A stretch of DNA of 60,000 nt, from contig OX485806.1 in NCBI GenBank assembly GCA_950295325.1, positions 35,032,001 through 35,092,000 on the forward strand, in the 5' to 3' direction. Positions 35,452 through 47,507 of this stretch are shown here, in pieces. A program made the position numbers and the translations under genes. This DNA comes from Polytrichum commune (lineage: Eukaryota > Streptophyta > Polytrichopsida > Polytrichales > Polytrichaceae). The stretch's first letter is position 1. Each line of letters begins with the position of its first letter. A model generated the notes under the pieces. The model saw only the letters and a program-made list of their open reading frames with translations, searched no databases and had not been told where the DNA came from.

Positions 35452-38400
35452 GGTGTGTTTGGGTATGTAGGTGAGCAAAAACGGTGTAAGCGCTATGGAG
35501 TACAACTTCCCGATTCCATGTGGTGTAACCCACGACACCACAATTACGATCGTCGGCAAGCCCATCGACAACTTCTACATCCAACTCATGATGGGCACCG
35601 ACATGAGCTTGGAGGCATACAAGATGGACGTGAAGCTTCAAGGGGACGGAGCACCTTACATTCGACAATCACAACCGATGGTCACCACAAACAAGTTTGA
35701 GGAGCCGTACGTGGAACAATGTCCCGCAAGCGACGCGAAGCCGCCCGTTCTTCCCGATGGCACACTCATGCCACGACCTCCTATAAAATATGGTACCCTT
35801 CTCACTCTCCCTCTCCTGGGGTGGACTCTTCATTGGAACCCTAACTGGCGTGCGTGGGTCACTGTGGAAGTAAATCTCCTATATACGAGAAGTTTATAGA
35901 GAAAAACAAATGTATATGTGCTAACGGCATGTCAGAGAAATGGACTCGTGTTTTTATACTAAGCTTTTCAGTTTGATGTGATCAATGCCTCCGCTACATA
36001 GTATACAAACTGTACATCATGAATCGAATAATCTTTTATTACATATAAAATCTACTTTCACTTCCCAAAGAGAGAGTCATTGAATGTTTTTTTCATCCGT
36101 AGCATGTGACTCACACGATTGTATCAAATAAACAAAGAAAAAGAGCATAATAACTTAGCCACAATCTAGAGAGCAGAACTACATGAAGCCCATGAGAGCT
36201 CCGAGAGCCTTTAGTTTGTAAAAACCTAGAACCCAAATGCAAACCCTAACAAGAAGACATAATGGTAGACTTTGAGGACTATGACCAAATGCAAATAATG
36301 GATGAAAATTTGAAGTGCATGAAACTAACACATCTATTGTCATATTTTTCTCTAAACCTTAATGCCCCCTTTTGTACATCTACCTTTACTTCATAACATT
36401 TAATACCCTTTTTAGATGTATACACTAGATAAAAACAATACCTCACCCTCATGTATACTATGTACACCAATGCCTCAAATAATACCCCTTCTTACACTCA
36501 CATTAGTTCGTATATGGTATGAAGAATCCACCCCCCAGGCTCTCTCTCTTCATAAAACACCATGCAAATCAATGAGCGGGGAGAACTGGGTGCTAGTTAT
36601 AGATGAATTGGTTGACCTTGAGGATAACCGGTTGCAGTTCAAGACTTAAAGGAAAAATAACTGATTCTTTTACATGAATATATAGAATATACCCCAATTT
36701 TATAAAGAAAAACCATAAGATGTCAACACATAACCGACTGGACTTGGAAACACTAGGATATCAACCCAATTGTACCCAAAAATCTCCCCGGATACGGATG
36801 CAAATTTAGCTCTACAATAGAGTTACATGTGAGGTATCTCAAAGCCGTGTAAGGACAAAATCGTGAGTTGATACTTCTTTGAGAGAGTTTTCTATTAGAA
36901 GCTTGTTAGCTCGTCGTGTGTCAAAGCCTATTTTGAAAGTTGGGTAAAACTCAGATCTCCTCTTGCCATCCCAAAAGATTTTGGAGAATTTTAGGATTTC
37001 AAGTAGGGTATTTTGTGGTGTTGTTTTTTGGTCTTATGGGAGCAAGGAGTAGTGTGGGGAAGTTTTCCATGAGGATTTTGGGGGGGGGGGGGACTTTCTT
37101 AGTGGGGAATTTGCTATTGGTGATGCCTACGTAGATTTCTTTCTAACATCAATGTGGTACATGCTATACAAAATCTAGAGCATGTCTAGTAGCGGAGCTT
37201 TTGGAGGAGTTGGGATCCATCATATTTGGTGGATATGTATTTGGTTAGTCCTTGGTAGACTATTATGAATTGGCCTTGGTGGCATCTTGAAATTTGGTGA
37301 GGAGTGTTGGTAATGTTGGCTTGAGGTATGAGGTATGTGATTCTTGGGGTGGGGTCTGGTGTTGAGTGGATATTTTGGGCCAAGTGGATGGAGTCTAGTT
37401 CAATAATGACTAGATAGTGGTCGGAGTTTTGGTTTTGGTTGGTTAGTGTTTAGCATTTTGTGTGGGGATGTTGGGGAAAGTTGTTGTAGACTCTGTCAAT
37501 CGGGCTAGTTAGCCACCCATCCTTGTACAACAAGCTAAAAAGCATGATAATTTCAACCTTACAAGTCATCTTAATAGAGTTACAACTAAAATTATCAAGC
37601 TCAAACATTCGTGTCGGGCTACAAAAAAAAACTATCTTTCTAGCTTTGCCATACTAGGATGGGTGGGCCAAGCTAGCCTTGGTTAAGCTAATCTAGAATT
37701 TAGGGTGATGGATCCCATGTAAATACCCTATTTTAGATTGTAAAGTTCTCTCAATTTTGGGGATTGAAAGAGAAAGTCCAAGGATACTCACTCACATTTT
37801 TAAAGTAGGCTCCAACATAAGATGAGCTAATGAGCTCTTAATAGAAAACTCTCTCAAAGGACCAACCTCCTTATTTCATCCCTCTTTGGGGGACTTTACA
37901 GATTGCTCTAATGCATTTGAAAGATTGAACTACACTAAAAATGATATTTAGTGTCACAAATTCAAATGTTGCAAATGACAATGTTGCAAATGACAATGTT
38001 GCAATTACTGTCACTTACCAAGTGATTTTACATCCAAATTTCAATCATCCATGACACTAATCATCACAAGTTGCTGACAAGAGAAGCTAGGGTTTTGGCC
38101 AATGGATGAACACATCCATCATCCATGACAATATTTGTTCACTTATTCATAAGAAGTGTCATTACGACATAGAATACCATATGACACTAAATATCATATT
38201 TAGTGTAGCTCCATCCACAGTACAAGCTCAGGGATTAACTCCAGTTCATACCAGTAATTTGACTTCTTATTAAGCATAAGCTTTGCAATGCATTCGAATG
38301 ATACATTGAATTAGCTACATCAAGAGTCCACATTCACAGGATTGATTCTAGTTCATACCAGTAGTTTGACTTCTTGATATGCAACAGCCTTGCAATGCCT

Positions 38401-41400
38401 TTGTATCATATATTGAATTAGCTCCATCACAAGTACCAACTCACAGGATCAACTCCAGTTCCTACCAGTAATTGACTTCTTGATATGCAAAAGCTCTGCA
38501 ACGTCTTTGAATGATATATTGGATTCGCTCCACCAAAAGTACAAACTCAAAGCATTTAGTCCAGTTCATACCAGTAAATTTGGCTTCTTGATCTCCAAAA
38601 GATGGAATGAATACAATAATGATAAGGCTGTCTTCTGGTTGGTGTAGTGGATTCGCTTCACCCGTGTTCAGATGCGCTTGGCAAGCCCCAGATCATCAAT
38701 TCCAACGAAACAGATCAAGAGAACATTGAGGATGTGCTGGTGGGCCACTTTCCAGGCTTGAATGTGTTGGATGAAAGTGGATGGTTCCCTTTCAATGACA
38801 ACCATCCATTTGTGCTCTCCATCTCCTTCGGCATGCAAGGCTACCACATCCATGTTGACGGCAAGTACGTCTGTGCCTTCTTGTACCCACCAGCTGAAAC
38901 ATATAAGGTGCAATGTCTCAACCTTTTGCAACAATTTATGACGTCACCTCCTTGCTAATCGACTCCGCCACAAAACTTCAGATTTCTTGACCTTGAGATA
39001 TAATACTACCTATGATGAGGAAAAGCATCAAATCAACAGCTTGAGGGTTGGGACTCATATCCGCCTTATAAGTGATGTGCATTCCACTTTGCACCAAGCC
39101 ATGCTAGTGTTACCTGCTACAGTCCACCCAACAATTGGGGAGCTCGCCGGGTCAACCTGGTCATCTTAAAGTAGTGGGTACCAAGAAGGCTCACTGAGCC
39201 CAGCAGGGAGGAAGGATGGGCAATCAAGTTACCCCAGTCACAGCCATTGTAAGGAGTCCACCTCAAATTAGCCTGTGGACAAAGAAACTTTGTAAATTAT
39301 GCCAGTGCTGAGAAACATAGGCATCATTCTTTTCTCTTTTCTTTTTTACAAGGAACCTGATTTCAAAATTTGTTGCTCACAGTTCTTTTGATTGGAAATG
39401 ATCTATCCCTCAAGGCGGCCTCCATAGCCCTTGAAAGTAGGCAATCAAGTTGCCTCAATCATGGCTATTAGAAAGAGTCCACCTTTTGATTGAGGCAGTC
39501 GCCTGCAGGCAAAGAGACTCCATGATTCATGCTAGTGTTGGTAAACATAAGCGTTATCCTTTTTTTCCTTTTCTTTTTTCTATTTTCTTGATGAGGAAAC
39601 CGATTTCATGATTTTGTGCTCGCAGTTCCTTCGGTTGGAATCAGTGTCCGGCTTGCTAATTGGAGGCAACGTGCTTCCAATGTCTGTCATGGCCAAGGGG
39701 CTCGCGATGCCAAAGCAATCCATCCCCATTCCTGCACACCTCAAGGCCCCCTCCACCACCCTTGACGACAAGCATGTCGAAATGCTAATTGGTGTGGCAT
39801 CAAAGAGCACCGAATTTGAGCGCCGAATGGGTGTGCGCCGCTCTTGGGCGCAATATCCACTCATTCATTCAGGGCGTGTGCTCTTGCGGTTCTTTGTTGG
39901 CCTGGTAGTACCTATATTCAGGCCACACCTCTAAAATAGCATCAGTCAAATTTACATATGGTGGTTTTCAATCTATGTGCATCCATGGTCTGAATTTATG
40001 GGTGATTTTTATTATGTTGTGTAGACGGCTACAAAGAAGATGAATCGTCGCATCTTCAAAGAGGCAAACCTGTTCAAGGACGTCATGATTTTGCCTTTCG
40101 TGGATGAGCCTGCATACACCGTCCTCAAAACAGTTGCAATGTGCAGTTTCATGGTATGTAGCTTTTCCTACTCAAGGTCTAAAGAAAAGAAAGGATCAGT
40201 GCTAGATTAGGGGGTTTCAGAGCTTCCCAAACACCCATTGAGAAGCTCTATTATAGTTTTTTGTGTTTGCCAAGTGAATGATGAATGGCATACTGTTTTT
40301 TTAATTCCCGGTTCCTATTTTTTATGCCGTACTATAAATTCCAAATGGAATTTGGATGAATCTCAACCAGAGTATGACTGCCAAGTGGCAAAATGTCAAA
40401 AATAATTATTTATTAAAAGCTGAAGCAGAAAGCACTCTACAGTAGATATTTTTACTGTGGCGATCGACTATGAATTGCGGGATCTCATAAACTTGGAGTG
40501 TTTTTTTCAGACCAAGTATACACGAGCACCATACCTAATGAAAACAGATGACGACACATTTGTGCGTGTGGACGAGGTGCTGGAAGCAGTCATCACAACC
40601 GAGATCACCCGGGGTCTCGTGTACGGCTCCATTGAAGACACTGAACTATCAGCGCACAATAAATCATCACCGTGGTACTCATCAAACAAGGTACATGACC
40701 ATCTGCATACAGTAAACACATCTGACTTAGTCCAACATTGATGTAGTAATAACTCAAGATTTTCCAGACCATAACCATTACAATTAGGAGAAGCAAAACA
40801 TGACAATGTTCCCAAATGAAATTTTTCCAAATACAAGACAAATATTCAGGAGGTATATTCATAAAAATCATGCTGGGTGCACAATGGCAAGATGAGCTAG
40901 TTCTGGAATGTCACAGGAATGGTGGTGGTCAAGTTACCCTGTGTTTCCCCGTGGGCCCGGTTACGTCATCTCCCGGGACATTGCTGACTTCATTACTCGT
41001 AAATATGAAGATGAAAGTCTTGAGGTAAACCGTCATAGCAGCCAGAGTTGACCTTCATCTCAATGGGTCTCAGTATTTGCCCATAGAAATCACCAGGAAA
41101 TGTACCAAGGTATCTCCTATTGCAACCTGGAATGATGATTGTAGAATGGTAGTACTACAGAGCATAATGGTAGTACTTCAGCATCCAGAAATACATGTCT
41201 TGATGTAGAAGTTATGGCATTGTCTAAACTGTGAACAACATGTGTCAATGTGCAGCTGTTCAGGGTAGAGAATGTCGCCATTGGCATTTGGACAGATCTC
41301 TACCAGCGACAACACTTGCACCACATTCACTTCGTCAACGACAGAGAGTTATTGAATGAAGGATGTGGCCCAGGATATGGTGTGGCGCACAGCCAGAACC

Positions 41401-41522
41401 TGCAGCAAATGTTGTGCCTGTGGAAGCGCTTACAGAAAGGGGAGGGACCAATGTGTTGTGACGAACTTGGTAATATCCAAGAAGACCTGATACAGACAAA
41501 CAGAACTGAGCGGATTAGTTAG
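31492..41522 (+). CDS. Galectin-domain beta-1,3-/Hyp-O-galactosyltransferase (GT31)
   Basis: Confident exons are 32018-32413, 35471-35792, 38648-38907, 39626-39904, 40025-40153, 40511-40690, 40917-41024 and 41256-41522, with phases agreeing throughout. A tentative first exon at 31492-31569 (26 codons, hydrophobic, phase-0 donor AGG/GTACCC) could supply the signal anchor, for about 672 residues in total. Galectin-type segments lie in exons 2-3 (FPIPCGVTHDTTITIVG; NDNHPFVLSISFGMQGYHIHVDGK). The GT31 catalytic part follows: FERRMGVRRSW, RFFVGL, MILPFVDEPAYTVLKT, KTDDDTFVRVDEV (DDD metal-binding motif), FPRGPGYVISRDIADFI and a C-terminal MLCLWKRL..CC. Relatives add galactose to hydroxyproline of arabinogalactan proteins in the Golgi. 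The acceptor before 35471 lies five bases beyond a SINE insertion. The N-terminal exon is the weak point. Confidence 0.88.
33503..33829. mobile_element. MITE family D, copy 1
   Basis: Inverted ends of about 30 bp (CTACAATAAATAGTCC against CTACACTAAATGGTCC), 327 bp in all. It shares the CTACACTAAA terminus with 37930-38208. No target duplication is clear. Confidence 0.65.
34280..34745. repeat. Foldback element with C-tract at its apex
   Basis: Long imperfect inverted repeat. TTACTTCAACCAAAGTTTTG and GGAGTTGGTTTAT near 34328-34365 pair with sequence near 34670-34720, and ACATTCTATATCGGTTCAT pairs with ATGAACCAATATAGAATGT. The loop holds a run of C. Confidence 0.75.
34559..34578. repeat. C20 homopolymer
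   Basis: About twenty consecutive C in the loop of the foldback, a possible i-motif/G-quadruplex former. Its exact length may be an assembly approximation. Confidence 0.85.
35054..35450 (+). mobile_element. tRNA-derived SINE with (TATC)n tail
   Basis: The head has pol III promoter-like boxes: A box TGGCTTGGTGG (35068-35078 region) and B box GGTTCTATTCC (near 35112), about 45 bases apart. The body is non-coding. The tail is (TATC/TCTA)n at 35407-35450. A perfect 15-base target duplication (TGGTGTGTTTGGGTA) flanks it at 35039-35053 and 35451-35465, as expected for LINE-mediated insertion. The total is 397 bp. It ends directly before the splice acceptor of the galactosyltransferase exon at 35471. 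Confidence 0.88.
36930..37525 (-). mobile_element. LINE fragment with endonuclease-like motif
   Basis: On the minus strand, 37520-37390 reads (with a stop) DGWLTSPIDRVYNN, then after about 20 residues SDHYLVIIELD. This is the typical end of the LINE APE-type endonuclease domain (IDRVY..SDHxxV). The frame continues without domains to about 36940. It is a dead fragment inside an intron of the galactosyltransferase gene. Confidence 0.5.
37930..38208. mobile_element. MITE family D, copy 2
   Basis: Terminal inverted repeats of 26 bp (CTACACTAAAAATGATATTT against CTACACTAAATATGATATTT), 279 bp. It contains repeated ATGTTGCAAATGACA words internally. Confidence 0.75.
38210..38612 (+). repeat. Four tandem ~105-bp repeats in an intron
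   Basis: The word AGTTCATACCAGTA recurs near 38243, 38350, 38458 and 38562, with surrounding CTTCTTGATATGCAA and GAATGATATATTG words. The array ends about 35 bases before the acceptor of the exon at 38648. Confidence 0.8.
39200..39640 (+). repeat. Tandem duplication of the intron end before exon 39626
   Basis: Sequence at about 39205-39400 is repeated at 39430-39645: GGCAATCAAGTTACC/GGCAATCAAGTTGCC, GTCCACCT, CATAGGC/CATAAGC, CTCACAGTTC/CTCGCAGTTC. The duplicated block includes the splice acceptor and about 15 bases of exon. Confidence 0.75.
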
Positions 41523-42023
41523 ATCAAACACACCCCCTTTGCACACCCTATTCTTCAGATAGAGAATCCTTTAGAGTTGTTATATGCTAACAACACATGC
41601 CTGGATCCTTGTTGTTGTAACATTGAAACACACACCTGGTAGGAAAAACAGAATTTGAAGACGTACAGTTGCTCTTGTTGAAGCACTGCCTTCAATGTTC
41701 ATCGCAAAATGATGCTTTTGGGGTTAAATAACCTTCAAGATAACCTTGGACCCGGACCCTAGTGTAAACTTCTTGGGTCCAAAAATTTGCTGTCAACCAA
41801 TGAGATTGCTCAATTCTAGAGTTTCTTTGGTCTTGGACCCTAGTGTAAACCCACCCTTAGTGTAGCCACAGACAAAAGACAAGGTGGAAATTGGCCTGGA
41901 ACGAACCTTCTCAGAGGACTGCAAGAGTAACTCTCTTTGCTTTTGATGTTTCATCTCCACCTATTATTTTGTCACAAGAAAGACTGCTTATGCAACCTTC
42001 ATGTTGGATCAAACATGAATATA

Positions 42024-45000
42024 TCACTTCATTTCCCAACGATTGGCAAAAGAGTCCCGATTCCGAGCCTCTTCCTCCCTGGAAAGCTCATTCGCAGCAT
42101 TATCACGCACACGGCTGTTCAGTAGTCGTTCTGCAATTCTCTCTTTTGCAGTCGGATTTTTCCTCAACAATGCTGTCAACCCACCTCTTGCCCTTTTCTT
42201 CTTTCCTCCCCTCATGTCACTTCCAGAGTCCCCCCCACTACTAAATGATTCTTGAAACCCTTGACTTGTCTGCGACAAGGCAGCTGCCCTTAGAACCATA
42301 TTGTTATGCTCTCTGTCTCTTTTCTTCTGTGCTTGATTGATCTTCACGGCCCTCTCATCTCTTCTCTTCTTTGCTTCATCAGCATCTTTCTCACGCACAT
42401 TAGCAATTGCTTGGGCAGCCAATTCGGAGTGAGACATCAAAGGGTTAAGATTTATTTCTGCATTTACTGCTGCAGAACTAGAGCTCGGCATCATACTCTC
42501 TGTAAATTCTGACTCACCCCCATTTTTATTCTCTGGTAATTTTTCCAAAATGGGAGACCCATTTTCGTCACGAGGGATAATTGGTCCGTGAAGAGGGCAT
42601 CTGTGAAGGTCTCTCCGTTGGCAGAGCCCTCCTTTCTTCAACGGTGCTCGGCATGGTGGTATCTCCTTTTCAAGGGGCTTATAGTAACTTGAACGAACGT
42701 TCAGTTCCGCAATTTTATCAGCTGGAATCATTGCCTCACTATCAAATTTCCCCCAGTGATTCTCCAGTTGTAAGCCTCGTTGGTTTGCCGGAACATCAGT
42801 TTTTGCACCCCATGAGTCCAAGAATGAACCATAGGGCAATACAGGGGCCTTTTTCAGCAACTCAATCCTTGGACCTTGCTCTTCCTCCACTTTCTCAGGT
42901 GCAAAACGGCCAACTGCAACACTTGAAGGGCCATGGGTGCTCACAGCATCTATATTGCTTGCTGTGGATTTTCCAGCTCCTAAAAGGTCATTACACACAC
43001 ACACACACACACACACATAAATATATAGTATTTTTATATATAAATTGAATGCATATAAAAAGCTATGGCCAAGGGCCATGACCATGAAACTCATCCAAAG
43101 GCTGTATCATGGAAGATTAGAAGTAACTTTTGTGTGGTCCTGAGCCTTCAAGTACAAGTGTAAAGACATACCCAACCATGCTCTCAGCCAAGTACTATTT
43201 GATCACCGTCCTATTCATGTGGGCTATTCTATACAATAAGATATAATAAATCATGAGTTGTGAAATTTTAAAGTGTCAAGGTCTCCCGGTTTTGTGTTAA
43301 GACAATGAAACAGTATCCATTGCATGCCATGTAGGACTCTATGTAGGACTCCATGCATGTTTATTTTCATATATACCTTGGTCCCTTGAGCCCCTCAAGC
43401 TATAGTGTAAAGTGAAGTGGAAAGGTCTTGGCATTTTCCACCAATGAGAGATTTTCAATTTCGGTGATCACAGGACCTCAAGCTCTAGTGGACGGCGCCC
43501 CTGAAACCTATCGTAGACCAAGTCCAGTCCCTCAGCCAAACACTTTAAACGCATAGACAAATCCAGGAGAGAAAAATTTGCCAACCCATGCATAAAATGT
43601 GGACAATATGCATTCCACAAATCTGTTAGACAGACGAACCTTGTTGCATAATATTTTCAGCATTGATAGCACCTATCCCATCGTCCCCTTCCTCCCAGAT
43701 AATATCATCTTCATCTTCACCTTCTGCCTGAGATTTTCTTGTAGAACCCACTTCCAGTCGATTAATGCCCAGGCTTTCGCATTTCTCACGTGATCCCAGT
43801 AACTGATTGCGAATGTCAATAACCTCTTTCAGTAGAGCATCGCGACTTTGAGTGTCAGAAATATCAACCCTCATGAGAATTGACAGCCACTCCTGTGTGA
43901 TCCTAAAGTGGCTCGTCATCACCATCTTATACAGATCCCGCAATGTTTCAAAAACAGCTGCATTATCTGAGGTTTCTCTCTGCAAGAGAGAAAATAATAA
44001 CATTTTTTATCAGTGTTGGGAGGAAACTGTTTCAATATAGCATTCTTAAGCATTTGTTAAGGACTTTCCTTTCTATTCTAGCTTCAAAGAATTTGCAAGA
44101 ACCAAGGTCATTGAGTACATGCATGAATGCAATCGAGCATAGCCAAGTGGCATTAAGCTCTCATTAGTCGACACCTCATTGTTGGTTATCTTCAAACGCA
44201 AAGCCTTCTTCCATCTATGAAGCTCAATTGAAGAGGTGTATCCCAAATGGAATCATTCTTAGGTTATCCAGATTACCTAAGAATTACTCCATTTCCCTTG
44301 GAACCTGAATAGGCTACTTAAGAATGTTATGTTAACAAGGATGATGATAAGACATACCATGACAAAGTAAAGTGGAACTCCAGCATGTTCAAAGGATAAT
44401 TTACAAGGCCACGACATCTCTTACCGCCTGCTCAACAACTGGAATAATATCTTCTGATAGCTCTTCATGAAGTTGCCGCCTTAGACTTGAATCACCATAT
44501 TCTTCATACTCATCCTCCTCCTCACCAAAAATTAATTGCTCCAGGGTTGCACCAGATTCTGGCGCAGGATCATGCACATTCGGTACAGACACACTCTCTG
44601 GCTCAAGTATCTTGCAACACTCAGTTATTTGATCAAGTGTTGACTGAATCTCTACCCTCAACTCAGGAAATTCCTGACTTAAGCTCTCAAACTTCTTCTT
44701 CAGCAATGCCTGCGTCCACATACTTTTGCAATATAAGTCCACATGATTCATTTCAGTTGACATGGATATAAGTCTGAGAACCATGGCCTAAACTGCTGCG
44801 CCGATGACAACCCAGGTTCCAGGTTACTAGCTACAACTTTTATGTAGGTACATGGAGGTCTACGCTCCTATCAAACGTTCAGTCCTGAATCTTTGGTACT
44901 CTTCAGTCATCAAATTGATGAGCTTGTAAGTAGGGCACACTGTAAGGTACAAACCCATAATCTAAGAAACTGTGAACTAGGGTTTTTGGGAAAAAAATTG

Positions 45001-47344
45001 TATCATTGTTTACCGAATTGTGTCTCTTAGACAAATTGCACTAGGCTCTACAATCAGATAGGAAACATGGGCAATTTTCTCATCTTGCATGGAACTGCAA
45101 TTCTTGGACAATTCATGCTTCTATCTGCTCATTTAGAGTTTGCATGATGTACCCTTCAGCCAAGAATATTAGTCCACTACAAGGTTGCAACTAAGGTAAG
45201 TGGGCCTATTTTGGTTACTTATCTTAATCGGACACCTATAGGTCAGTGTTGCGTGGTTCAGTGCAGATCTAAGATCAGACATCAAAAAGACATGTAGGAG
45301 ATTGGACTACATGCTCAGAACCTATGTGGACTTCTTACAGCTCACTGTCAGTGGACTTTGATAATTTAAACCATTCAAGATTAGCTCCAAAACTTTATGG
45401 AAATGATCTTGGCTTCTTCGAATACATTTGCGGACACACAGAAATTACAACCTCACAAATCACTTACCCTAAAGTCTCACAACCAGCAAAAAGTAACTAG
45501 ATCAGGCCCATCCACCTTTAGTAAGCAGAAATTTTTTCACCTGTGTTCTTGCCTCCTTCTCTTGACGCTGCTGCTCTGCTAATGCGGCTGATGCCCTAAG
45601 GTTTGGGAACTGCAGCCTGAGGGTTTTTTTGAGATAGTTGTAACCGAGGCGGATCTGCTTGTAATGTACACCAAACATGTCGTTCCACTTCTCAACGTAC
45701 TCCATACTAGTGGTCCTCAGTAAAGCAGCTCGGTCCGGCGGCTTTGGAAGGGGATAGTCATCTCTGTACCCAATGGTGAGAAGCATAAACATCTCGAATT
45801 TCGGGACCAGCAGCGCTCGAAAAAGCTTTGACCGTGTAAATAATTCATCAATCAGTAAAACTGCGAGATAGCGCACCTGCAAGATGCCAAACCAAGGAAA
45901 AAGGCAAACCTTCTGAGAAATTAATTCCTCAACGAACAGACAGACAAAGATGGCTTCTCTTGCCATCCTAAACCCTTGCCACACCAAGGAAAAGACAAAT
46001 CTTCAAAGTGTAAAATTCCTCAACAAATAGACAATTATGATGACTTCTCTTGCCATTTTTGAGGCTACTGCAACTATTTTGTGCCAGTTTACCGCGTGAT
46101 TATTGTGGTTTGCAACTGGTTTACCATGACATCTAAAAATTTCACTAAGAAAAGAAGCACAAAAATCACCACTGCGAGTAAGATGATGATCATCTTTCTC
46201 TACCCTTTATGCTCACAGAACTAGCAAACCACAAAAGTCTATATTATCCTTGATGCTTGACATTGCTGAGATCAAGATTCTCAGGTCACAAGCTCTGTAT
46301 TCACTCAAAACCTCCCACCTACAAGGAAACAAATCCATCAACACATTTTTAAAAGTGGTCGGGTTTAATTCTATCATACAGTTTCCAGTTGCCAAACCCC
46401 AGTATAGTCCATTCTAAGACAATTCCAACGCAGGATTGAAACCAGAGCCCAATTTCAAACCTACGCAATTCCACGACCTGTTGCCAAACCCCAATTAACT
46501 TGATTGAAGTCAAGTCCGGAAGAATGTATCCGCGACGAAATTGAATCTGAATATTCGGGAAAGCTAATATATCAGCACCTAGTTTGACCGCTCTTATCGC
46601 CCTTATGCTATTTAATATAGCAGTTAAGTAAGATTCAATCATGAGAACCGGGCTTTAATTATGGCAAGTTGGGGAAGGATAAGCTTATAAATGTGTTTGG
46701 CAAGCACAGCTTGAATTGTTACGAGTGATTCTTTTCCATCTTGTCATACAGGATTGATCAGATTTATCTCTAACATTTCGCTAATAGAATTCAACTCCCT
46801 AAACCCTAAACCCTAACTCACTCCCTTTCTCAACGCAAAAATTTAAAACGACTCATGCGGGAGCCAGAAAAATACATTAAACACGAAATTGGACCTCTAA
46901 TTTTCTTTCAGTGCAGGAAAAATACAAATTTCTCTACAGATTTCTTTGTAATTCAACTTCTGTCACAAAACCCAAATTCACTCCATTCGAAGGCAAAAAT
47001 TCATGAAAATGCTTTGGGAGCCTTAAAATTATATACGCAAGACGGAATTGGATGTGAAAAATTGTTTCAATGCATAGAAAAAGAAATAATAATTTATCCT
47101 AACTGACCTGCGAGTGATTCTTTTTGAGCTTATCATACAGGGCTTCGAAAGCGGTGTGGACGTTGGCATCGGAAGCTCGGACGGTGGCTTTGATGGAGTG
47201 TAGCAGGCCCAGGTCCAGACTGGTGCTGGGAGACACCGTGGCCTCTTCAATTAAATCCACCAGGCGGTGCCTTTGATCTCCATCTCTGTGTGCCATGATC
47301 GTTGGGAGATTGAAGCTCTCGCAAATTGCAACCCTCAAATTCAC
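42024..47344 (-). CDS. UVSSA: UV-stimulated scaffold protein A homologue
   Basis: Five exons on the minus strand: 47344-47108, 45876-45541, 44709-44425, 43979-43640 and 42979-42024. Phases match, giving 717 residues from the ATG at 47344 or 701 from the ATG at 47296 (MAHRDGDQ). Exons 1-2 form the VHS-like N-terminal domain (LDLGLLHSIKATVRASD; HSQVRYLAVLLIDELFTRSKLFR). Exon 5 carries the UVSSA zinc-binding segment CRAPLKKGGLCQRRDLHRCP with LHGPIIPRDENG, then a basic helical tail ending ANELSREEEARNRDSFANRW. UVSSA works in transcription-coupled nucleotide excision repair: it helps bring TFIIH to stalled RNA polymerase II in the nucleus, with USP7 in animals. Introns contain a (CA)n tract, MITEs and a repeat B copy. 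Nothing appears broken. Start choice is the only doubt. Confidence 0.92.
42988..43017. repeat. (CA)n microsatellite
   Basis: About 14 CA units just upstream (in gene orientation) of the acceptor of the last UVSSA exon. Confidence 0.9.
43063..43501 (-). mobile_element. MITE family C, eroded inverted copy
   Basis: Reverse-complement match to 26091-26587: CCAAGGGCCATGACCAT at the left, and CACCAATGAGAGATTTTCAA with CCTCAAGCTCTAGTG at the right. The ends are decayed. It lies in intron 4 of the UVSSA gene. Confidence 0.7.
44080..44335 (+). repeat. Dispersed repeat B, best copy
   Basis: Matches 25225-25425 directly and 25735-26035 inverted. It lies in intron 3 of the UVSSA gene. Its class is not clear. 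Confidence 0.6.
45195..45390 (+). mobile_element. MITE family A, truncated copy
   Basis: Begins TAAGGTAAGTGGGCC and continues with AATCGGACACCTATAGGTCAG. The 3' half is missing or decayed. It lies in intron 2 of the UVSSA gene. Confidence 0.6.
46630..46745 (+). repeat. Copy of the repeat found in the stress-protein intron
   Basis: AATCATGAGAACCGGGCTTT, AATTATGGCAAGTTGGGGAA and GATAAGCTTATAAATGTGTT match three units at 58430-59040. Confidence 0.65.
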
Positions 47345-47424
47345 TTGTCCGCCATAGCCAACTACCCCTGCGTTCCTCGGAAGCTTTTGTGGGATGGAAA
47401 CGACGAACTTCTTCCTCCACCTTC

Positions 47425-47470
47425 ATCCATTCATTCATCCACTCATCCATCCATCCATCCATCCATCCAA
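47425..47470. repeat. (CATC)n microsatellite near the UVSSA start
   Basis: ATCCATTCATTCATCCACTC followed by pure CATC units, about 80 bases upstream of the UVSSA start codon, probably in its 5' leader or promoter. Confidence 0.85.
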
Positions 47471-47507
47471 GTTTTCTGTGATCTTAATAATAATTTAAAC
47501 TTAGAGT

